Source: an uncultured Prevotella sp. (GTDB taxonomy: Bacteria; Bacteroidota; Bacteroidia; Bacteroidales; Bacteroidaceae). From it: a stretch of DNA of 5,205 bases. Below the pieces are notes generated by a model, which was not told the origin of the DNA, did no database searches, and worked only from the letters and a program-made list of their open reading frames with translations. A program made the position numbers and the translations under genes. Of the stretch, positions 1 to 4,285 are shown one piece after another (the first letter of the stretch is position 1; each line of letters opens with the position of its first letter). The stretch lies in the NCBI GenBank assembly GCA_900553285.1, contig USCX01000090.1, positions 1-5,205 of the forward strand, written 5' to 3'.

Positions 1-1
1 C

Positions 2-307
2 AGCCTCGACACGACCGACAGCCTCCCCGTCGTGGCCGTCAGCGACACCGTCGGCACCGACCTCCGCCCGCCCTACGAGGCCGGTTATGAAGACGGCTAC
101 AACAGCGGGCTCGACGACGGGCACGCCAACGCCCACAAGGCCACCTACGACGAAAGCAACACGTTCAAAACGGCCGAAAGCCGCGCAAAATACGTCGCCG
201 GCTACCGCGAGGGATACGAAAAAGGCTTCGACGACGCCCGCGAAGGCAACGAGTTCAACATGTCGCCCCCTTCCGGGCCCAACTCCGGCCACCCCGCAGA
301 ACCATAA
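2..307 (+). CDS. Hypothetical protein with two Gly/Tyr-rich repeats (5'-truncated)
   Basis: I do not recognise this gene. The frame is open from the left edge and ends with TAA at 305-307, giving 101 visible residues. A GTG at 32 could be a start, but the frame is open upstream of it, so the gene more likely begins outside the window. Two copies of a Y-x2-GY-x2-GY-x2-G-x-DD type repeat are visible, at local residues 25-40 (YEAGYEDGYNSGLDDG) and 64-82 (YVAGYREGYEKGFDDAREG), separated by a hydrophilic linker. A Ser/Pro/Gly-rich tail follows. Evenly spaced Gly every four residues recalls the repeat helices of Yae1-like proteins, but that is a pattern similarity only. No membrane segment is visible in this part. 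The Thr/Ser/Asp-rich start could be the linker of a secreted or lipoprotein, which cannot be tested without the N-terminus. No terminator hairpin follows; the rplS promoter begins 17 nt after the stop. Confidence 0.72.
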   Translation, partial: SLDTTDSLPVVAVSDTVGTDLRPPYEAGYEDGYNSGLDDGHANAHKATYDESNTFKTAESRAKYVAGYREGYEKGFDDAREGNEFNMSPPSGPNSGHPAEP

Positions 308-323
308 AAAAAGACAAAAAAAA

Positions 324-355
324 CTTGGCCGCCTCAGAAAAAAAGCGTTACTTTG
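324..355 (+). promoter_or_regulatory. Predicted Bacteroidota-type promoter for rplS
   Basis: The -33 box is CTTG at 324-327 (3 of 4 to TTTG) and the -7 box is TTACTTTG at 348-355 (7 of 8 to TAnnTTTG, counting the n positions as matches). They are separated by 20 bp, the same spacing as the other two promoters in this window. Transcription would start a few bases after 355, leaving a leader of roughly 85 nt before the rplS ATG. The call rests on consensus and spacing only. Confidence 0.65.
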
Positions 356-392
356 CACCGCTTTCACACAACCTCTGCCGGGAAAAGAGTTG

Positions 393-412
393 CCCGCGCA
401 CGTTGTGCTGGG
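393..412 (+). promoter_or_regulatory. Small hairpin in the rplS leader
   Basis: CCC (393-395) can pair with GGG (410-412), and GCAC (398-401) with GTGC (405-408), around a GTT loop. A small 2-by-1 internal loop lies between the two stems. It sits inside the untranslated leader between the predicted promoter and the L19 start. Autoregulatory leaders of L19 are known in other bacteria, so a regulatory role is possible, but a seven-pair hairpin in GC-rich DNA can arise by chance. Confidence 0.22.
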
Positions 413-443
413 ACTGACAGACAAAAAACAATAAGTACCAACA

Positions 444-815
444 ATGGAAGATTTGATTAAAATCGCCGAACAGGCGTTCCCCTCCGGCATCGACATGCCG
501 AAGTTCAAAGCCGGAGACACAGTGACCGTAGCCTACAAGATTATTGAAGGCAACAAGGAGCGTATCCAGCTCTATCGCGGCGTGGTCATCAAAATCACCG
601 GCCACGAAAACAAAAAACGCTTCACCGTCCGCAAAATGTCGGGTTCGGTAGGCGTAGAGCGTATTTTCCCCTTCAACTCCCCGAACATCGACAGCGTCGA
701 GGTGAACAAAATCGGCAAGGTACGCCGCGCCAAGCTCTACTACTTGCGCAAACTCACCGGCAAGAAAGCCCGCATCAAAGAGAAACGTACCAACATGGCG
801 GCTGCCGAAGCCTGA
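444..815 (+). CDS. rplS: 50S ribosomal protein L19
   Basis: The 123-residue product matches bacterial L19 over its full length. L19 is a large-subunit protein that lies at the interface with the 30S subunit. Family hallmarks visible are F-x-AGDTV near residues 21-27, RIQLYRGVVI at 40-49, the block TVRKMS to FPFNSP at 61-80, and the basic GKVRRAKLYYLR at 91-102. It is a little longer than the roughly 115 residues of E. coli L19, through a longer N-terminus and an Ala-rich C-terminal tail. The ATG at 444 has an A-rich upstream stretch (ataagtaccaaca) and no Shine-Dalgarno sequence, as is usual for ribosomal protein genes of Bacteroidota. It appears to be its own transcription unit, with a promoter at 324-355 and a terminator at 841-876. 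It is not next to rpsP, rimM or trmD here, unlike in E. coli. Confidence 0.98.
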   Translation: MEDLIKIAEQAFPSGIDMPKFKAGDTVTVAYKIIEGNKERIQLYRGVVIKITGHENKKRFTVRKMSGSVGVERIFPFNSPNIDSVEVNKIGKVRRAKLYYLRKLTGKKARIKEKRTNMAAAEA

Positions 816-840
816 CCGGTTCGTATCACCCAACCCCATC

Positions 841-876
841 ACCGTCGTTCGGACCACGTTTCCGACGGCGGTTTTT
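841..876 (+). terminator. Intrinsic terminator after rplS
   Basis: ACCGTCG (841-847) pairs with CGGCGGT (866-872), including one T-G wobble. After a single bulged T (848), TCGG (849-852) pairs with CCGA (862-865). The loop is nine bases (853-861). A run of five T at 872-876 follows directly. It lies 25 bp after the rplS stop and would end the rplS transcript. The T-run is short, so termination may be partial. Confidence 0.8.
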
Positions 877-1057
877 CGTTGAGCGTGCCGCGTGCGTTTC
901 CAGGCGCAAACCGCCTCACTGCGCCCCAAAGAACCGTCGGGGCGGCCGCTTTTCCGCCCGCCCTGCCTGTTTCTCCCCGCAGCCGGACCTCCACCGCCGG
1001 GAGGCCCGCACGCCCGCAGGAGCCGGCGAAGGCCACCGCAAATAAAGCCGGACAAGT
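877..1057 (+). other. GC-rich intergenic stretch with no supported gene
   Basis: Together with the flanking terminator and promoter this fills the 318-bp gap between rplS and rpmH. I see no protein gene: the short open frames here are Pro/Arg-rich and resemble no family I know, and their only starts lie in the terminator tail. Several short GC-rich stems are possible: GGCGC (903-907) with GCGCC (921-925), GGGCGG (940-945) with CCGCCC (954-959), and CCTCC (988-992) with GGAGG (1000-1004). None is followed by a T-run. No tRNA-like cloverleaf is seen. It may be plain spacer or may hold a small RNA; the sequence does not decide. Confidence 0.5.
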
Positions 1058-1089
1058 TTTGTCCATTCCGAAAAATATCGCTACATTTG
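1058..1089 (+). promoter_or_regulatory. Predicted Bacteroidota-type promoter for rpmH
   Basis: TTTG at 1058-1061 is a perfect -33 box and TACATTTG at 1082-1089 a perfect match to TAnnTTTG, with a 20-bp spacer. This is the best promoter in the window, as expected for a highly expressed ribosomal protein gene. The predicted start site lies a few bases after 1089, giving an A-rich leader of about 40 nt before the rpmH ATG. Confidence 0.85.
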
Positions 1090-1133
1090 CACGCCAAATG
1101 GGTAACCGAACAAATAAATAAAACGAGCATAGC

Positions 1134-1292
1134 ATGAAAAGAACATTCCAACCCCACAACAGAAAGAGAAACAACAAGCATGGTTTCCGTCACCGCATGG
1201 CCACAGCCAACGGCCGCCGCGTACTGGCTTCCCGCCGCGCCAAAGGCCGCAAAAAGCTGACCGTGGCCGACGAAATCCACGGCAAGCGCTAA
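1134..1292 (+). CDS. rpmH: 50S ribosomal protein L34
   Basis: This 52-residue gene encodes the very basic large-subunit protein L34. It starts MKRTFQPHNRKR, and continues with KHGFRHRMATANGRRVLASR and the RAKGRKKLTV block, all near-invariant features of the family. The C-terminal extension ADEIHGKR is similar to that of Bacteroidales L34, as I recall it. The ATG at 1134 begins the conserved MKRT sequence, so the start is secure. It has no Shine-Dalgarno sequence but an A-rich upstream tract (aaataaataaaacga). The gene has its own strong promoter and an intrinsic terminator 23 bp after the stop, so it is probably monocistronic. It is not next to rnpA or dnaA, the common neighbours of rpmH in many other bacteria; here the next gene is a PASTA protein. 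Confidence 0.98.
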   Translation: MKRTFQPHNRKRNNKHGFRHRMATANGRRVLASRRAKGRKKLTVADEIHGKR

Positions 1293-1315
1293 CCACACCG
1301 TGCTTTAAGGCATAA

Positions 1316-1365
1316 GAGAGAGGTAAGGGGTTTTCAAACGAAGCCTTTACTTCTCTCGTTTTTTT
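1316..1365 (+). terminator. Intrinsic terminator after rpmH
   Basis: GAGAGAGGTAAGGG (1316-1329) pairs with CCTTTACTTCTCTC (1344-1357) as a continuous 14-bp stem with two G-U wobbles. The loop is 14 bases, and a run of seven T (1359-1365) follows one base after the stem. It lies 23 bp after the rpmH stop. The 3' arm also contains the -33 box of the next promoter. Confidence 0.92.
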
Positions 1366-1377
1366 GTCGTAACTTTG
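1346..1377 (+). promoter_or_regulatory. Predicted promoter of the PASTA-rluD-ddl-acyltransferase unit
   Basis: The -33 box is TTTA at 1346-1349 (3 of 4) and the -7 box is TAACTTTG at 1370-1377 (a full match to TAnnTTTG), separated by 20 bp. The predicted start is a few bases after 1377, about 40 nt before the ATG at 1424. The -33 box lies inside the 3' arm of the rpmH terminator, and the terminator T-run lies in the spacer, so the two signals share DNA. Confidence 0.78.
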
Positions 1378-1423
1378 CCTCACGGCTTTTAAGGCCACAG
1401 AAACGGACGCGCACAATCCCAGC

Positions 1424-2146
1424 ATGACGATACGCGAATTCTTCAAAAAACTGAGCGCCCCCATCCTATGGGGCAATTTCCTGGCCATGGCCCTCGTGGC
1501 CGTCGCCCTCGTGGCCGGCATCCTCATCGCGCTCGACCGCTACACCCACCACGGCGAAAAGGTCACCGTGCCCGACCTTCGGGGGCTCTCTGAAAGCGAG
1601 GCCCGCACCAAATTGCAGCTGCTGGGCCTGCAGTCGGAGGTGACCGCCTCCGGCTTTGTACGTTCGCTGCCCGCCGGCGCCGTCCTCGGCCAGTCCGTCA
1701 AGGCCGGAAAAGACGTCAAGCCCGGCCGCACCATCTTCCTCACCCTCAACTCAGGCACCCAGCCCACCATCGCCCTGCCCGACATCGCCGACAACAGCTC
1801 GCTGCGCGAAGCCGAATCACGCCTGACGTCCATCGGCTTCAAACTGGGACCGACCGAATACATCGAGGGAGAGAAAGACTGGGTTTACAGCGTCAAGGCA
1901 GCCGGACGCATCGTCAGCGCCGGAACGCGCATCTCCGTAGACACGCCTATCGTCCTCGTCGTCGGCAACGGCCAGAGCAGCGAAGACGCCTACCCCCTCG
2001 ACAGCATAGACTACTCGGACGACTTCCTCTTTGACGAAGGCGACATGCCCCTCGACGAGGAAAGCGGCGACGCCTTCCACCACACGCCCGCCGCCGGACC
2101 CCACTCCACCCCAACCGACGATGACCACATCCCCTATGCCGAATAA
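1424..2146 (+). CDS. Membrane-anchored PASTA domain protein
   Basis: A 240-residue protein. A short basic N-terminus (REFFKK) precedes one hydrophobic helix at about residues 14-37, predicting a cytoplasmic N-terminus and a periplasmic body. Two PASTA domains follow: residues 45-111, opening VTVPDLRGLSESEA with the later V-K-PG-RTIFLTLNSG strand, and residues 115-183, opening IALPDIADNSSLREA and ending PIVLVVGNG. The rest is an acidic low-complexity tail rich in Asp and Glu (about 185-217), then a Pro/His/Thr-rich end. PASTA domains in Ser/Thr kinases and penicillin-binding proteins bind peptidoglycan or beta-lactams; this protein has no kinase or transpeptidase domain. It could be an envelope or division factor, which is inference. 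It is first in the operon with rluD, ddl and the acyltransferase, and its 3' end overlaps the rluD start. The ATG at 1424 is the only start giving the full basic-plus-membrane N-terminus downstream of the promoter. Confidence 0.92.
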   Translation: MTIREFFKKLSAPILWGNFLAMALVAVALVAGILIALDRYTHHGEKVTVPDLRGLSESEARTKLQLLGLQSEVTASGFVRSLPAGAVLGQSVKAGKDVKPGRTIFLTLNSGTQPTIALPDIADNSSLREAESRLTSIGFKLGPTEYIEGEKDWVYSVKAAGRIVSAGTRISVDTPIVLVVGNGQSSEDAYPLDSIDYSDDFLFDEGDMPLDEESGDAFHHTPAAGPHSTPTDDDHIPYAE

Positions 2147-2213
2147 CCACGAGCCCCTTCCCGGAGACTTCGACCCGGAAAACGGCGACGCCCCCCTCGA
2201 CGAAGAAGAAGGC
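2039..2213 (+). repeat. Imperfect 30-bp direct repeat across the PASTA/rluD junction
   Basis: Bases 2039-2068 in the tail of the PASTA gene and 2184-2213 near the start of rluD agree at 23 of 30 positions by hand alignment. They encode GDMPLDEESG and GDAPLDEEEG, in different reading frames relative to the window because the copies are 145 bp apart. It may be a local duplication, or a chance similarity between two acidic tails made from the same few favoured codons (GAC, GAA, CTC, CCC). Confidence 0.35.
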
Positions 2214-3224
2214 GCCCAGCTCTACGAGCACTTCCGCGTCGTGGCCGACCGCGGCCAGCAACTCCTCAGGGTCGACAAGTTCCTCATCGACCACCTGCCC
2301 GACACCTCGCGCAACCGCATCCAGACGGCAGCCCGACAGGGCTTCGTCCACGTGAACGGCCGGCCCGTCAAAAGCAACTACCGGGTCAAGCCCGCCGACG
2401 TCGTGACCCTCCTGCTCGACCGGCCGCGCTACGACAGCACCATCGAGCCGGAAAACATCCCTCTCGACATCACCTATGAGGACACCGACGTCATCGTCGT
2501 CAACAAGCCGGCCGGGCTCGTCGTCCACCCCGGCTGCGGCAACTACACCGGCACGCTGGTCAACGCCATAGCCTGGCACCTGCGCGACAACCCCGACTAC
2601 GACCCCAACGACCCGTCCGTGGGCCTCGTCCACCGCATAGACAAAGACACCTCGGGGCTCATCGTCGCAGCCAAGACCCCCTTGGCCAAAACGGGGTTAG
2701 GCCTGCAGTTCTTCAACAAAACGACACGCCGCCGCTACAACGCCCTTGTCTGGGGCAACATGGAGACCGACAACGGCCGCATAGAAGGCAACATCGCCCG
2801 CCACCCCAAAGACCGCATGCAGATGGCCGTCTTTCCGCCCGGGTCGGGCGTAGGGAAAAGCGCCGTCACCCATTGGCACGTCATCGAGCGCTTCGGTTTC
2901 GTCACGCTCGTCGAATGCGTCCTCGAAACCGGCCGCACCCATCAAATCCGCGCTCACATGAAACACATCGGGCACCCCCTCTTCAACGACGCCCGCTACG
3001 GCGGCGACCAAATCATCCGCGGCAGCCTCTCCGGCAGCTACCGCCAGTTCGTTCACCACTGCTTCGCATGCTGCCCGCGCCAGGCGCTCCACGCCCGCAC
3101 GCTCGGCTTCCGCCACCCCCGCACCCATCAGGAAATGGACTTCGAAGCCCCGCTCCCGCCCGACATGGCCGAACTCATCGGGCGCTGGCGGGCTTTCAGC
3201 CGCAACCTCGCTTCCACCCACTGA
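2121..3224 (+). CDS. rluD: RluA-family 23S rRNA pseudouridine synthase (RluD/RluC type)
   Basis: This enzyme isomerises specific uridines of 23S rRNA to pseudouridine; E. coli RluD acts on helix 69. The product is 367 residues from the ATG at 2121. An acidic N-terminal tail precedes an S4 RNA-binding domain (about 48-100, with LLRVDKFL and the FVHVNGRPVKSNYRVKPAD block). The catalytic domain follows: VVNKPAGLVVHPG (126-138), HRIDKDTSGL (171-180, Asp174 the expected catalytic residue), GRTHQIRAHM (271-280) and QALHA (321-325). All key motifs are intact. The frame is open further upstream, but earlier starts would lie deep inside the PASTA gene. The ATGs at 2121 (26-bp overlap) and 2136 (11-bp overlap, 362 residues) are both plausible; I chose 2121 without strong evidence. 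The overlap suggests translational coupling. RluD rather than RluC is inferred from the S4 domain, overall similarity and gene neighbourhood. Confidence 0.95.
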   Translation: MTTSPMPNNHEPLPGDFDPENGDAPLDEEEGAQLYEHFRVVADRGQQLLRVDKFLIDHLPDTSRNRIQTAARQGFVHVNGRPVKSNYRVKPADVVTLLLDRPRYDSTIEPENIPLDITYEDTDVIVVNKPAGLVVHPGCGNYTGTLVNAIAWHLRDNPDYDPNDPSVGLVHRIDKDTSGLIVAAKTPLAKTGLGLQFFNKTTRRRYNALVWGNMETDNGRIEGNIARHPKDRMQMAVFPPGSGVGKSAVTHWHVIERFGFVTLVECVLETGRTHQIRAHMKHIGHPLFNDARYGGDQIIRGSLSGSYRQFVHHCFACCPRQALHARTLGFRHPRTHQEMDFEAPLPPDMAELIGRWRAFSRNLASTH

Positions 3225-3264
3225 CGACACTCCGAATTCAACATACGTTATCTTCAACATCATC

Positions 3265-4269
3265 ATGAAACGCACTATTGCTATTGTCGCCGGAGGCGAT
3301 TCCTCCGAACACGACGTATCGCTGCACAGCGCAGCTGGCCTTATGACGTTTATGGACCGTGAGAAATACGACTGCTACGTCGTCGAGATAAAAGGCACCG
3401 ACTGGCACGTCGACTACCACGACACGTGCTGCCCCATCGACCGCAACGATTTCAGCTTCACCGCCCCCGACGGCCGCCACGCCTTCGACTTCGCCTACAT
3501 CACCATTCACGGCACACCGGGCGAAAACGGCATCCTCCAAGGCTACTTCGACCTCATCGGGCTCCCCTACTCGACGAGCGACGTCCTTGTCGAATCGCTG
3601 ACGTTCAACAAGTATGCGCTCAACAACTTCCTCCGCCCGCTCGCAGGCGACGACTTCCACATTGCCGACTCCATCCTCGTGCGCCGCGGGGGCGAGCGCC
3701 CCGACAGCAAGGCCGTGGGCCAGCGCCTGGGCTATCCCTGCTTTGTCAAACCCAACGCCGGGGGCAGCAGCTTCGGCGTGACCAAGGTGAAAAGCCCCGA
3801 CGCCCTCTCCGACGCCCTCGACAAGGCGCTCATGGAAAGCCATGAAGCCCTGGTCGAGCGCCTCATGACCGGCACGGAAATCACCTGCGGGTGCTACCGC
3901 AGGGGCGAGGAAACCATAGTCTTCCCCATCACGGAGGTGGTCACCAGCGAGGAGTTCTTCGACTACGACGCGAAATATAACGGCAAGGTGAACGAAATCA
4001 CGCCCGCCCGCATCGCCCCCGAAACCGCCGAACGGGTCGGCCGCATCACGTCGTCCATCTACGAAAAGCTCGGCTGCTACGGCATCATACGCATCGACTA
4101 CATCCTCTCCGGCCAGCCCGGCCACGAGACAGTGAACCTGCTCGAAATCAACACGACGCCCGGCATGACGGCCACCAGCTTCATCCCCCAGCAGGTGAGG
4201 GCCGCCGGGCTCGACATCAAAGACGTGCTCTCGGACATCATCGAGGGAAAACTGAACCAGGACGACTGA
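3265..4269 (+). CDS. ddl: D-alanine--D-alanine ligase
   Basis: This cytoplasmic ATP-dependent enzyme joins two D-alanines to make the dipeptide that MurF adds to the peptidoglycan precursor. The 334-residue length is normal. Visible family motifs are GGDSSEHDVSLHSA (10-23, with the substrate-binding Glu15), HGTPGENG (82-89), the ATP-grasp segment CFVKPNAGGSSFGV (159-172, Lys162 for ATP), FFDYDAKY (231-238) and EINTTPGMTATS (294-305, with the metal-binding Glu and Asn). The Tyr of AKY (Tyr238), which marks D-Ala rather than D-lactate specificity, is kept. The equivalent of a nearby E. coli DdlB Tyr is Phe232. The start at 3265 opens directly on the first beta strand (MKRTIAIVAGG). It follows rluD by 40 bp, with an AT-richer leader, and precedes the acyltransferase by 16 bp, so it is probably cotranscribed. 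I saw no convincing promoter in the 40-bp gap. Confidence 0.98.
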   Translation: MKRTIAIVAGGDSSEHDVSLHSAAGLMTFMDREKYDCYVVEIKGTDWHVDYHDTCCPIDRNDFSFTAPDGRHAFDFAYITIHGTPGENGILQGYFDLIGLPYSTSDVLVESLTFNKYALNNFLRPLAGDDFHIADSILVRRGGERPDSKAVGQRLGYPCFVKPNAGGSSFGVTKVKSPDALSDALDKALMESHEALVERLMTGTEITCGCYRRGEETIVFPITEVVTSEEFFDYDAKYNGKVNEITPARIAPETAERVGRITSSIYEKLGCYGIIRIDYILSGQPGHETVNLLEINTTPGMTATSFIPQQVRAAGLDIKDVLSDIIEGKLNQDD

Positions 4270-4285
4270 CGCAACGCCAACGACC

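Noticed and set aside
87..434. Frame on the + strand overlapping the 3' end of the first gene and running to the rplS leader
   Set aside because: It is Thr/Pro/Lys low-complexity, overlaps a better-supported frame and crosses the rplS promoter. The apparent tail is only leader sequence read as codons.
879..1137. Two short + strand frames (80 and 81 codons) between rplS and rpmH
   Set aside because: Both are Pro/Arg-rich shadow-like sequences that start in the terminator tail, cross the rpmH promoter and show no family resemblance.
348..1298. Long antisense open frame (316 codons) across rplS and rpmH
   Set aside because: It lies opposite two certain ribosomal protein genes and the intergenic terminator, has no recognisable domain, and is the usual result of GC-rich codon bias on the other strand.
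2031..2120. Upstream extension of rluD to an ATG at 2031
   Set aside because: It would overlap the PASTA gene by over 110 bp and adds a Thr/Pro-rich segment that is the PASTA tail read in another frame. RluD homologues do not need it.
3225..3264. Possible separate promoter for ddl (TATCTTCA at 3249-3256)
   Set aside because: Only 6 of 8 positions fit TAnnTTTG and no TTTG-like box lies 20 bp upstream, unlike the three good promoters in the window.
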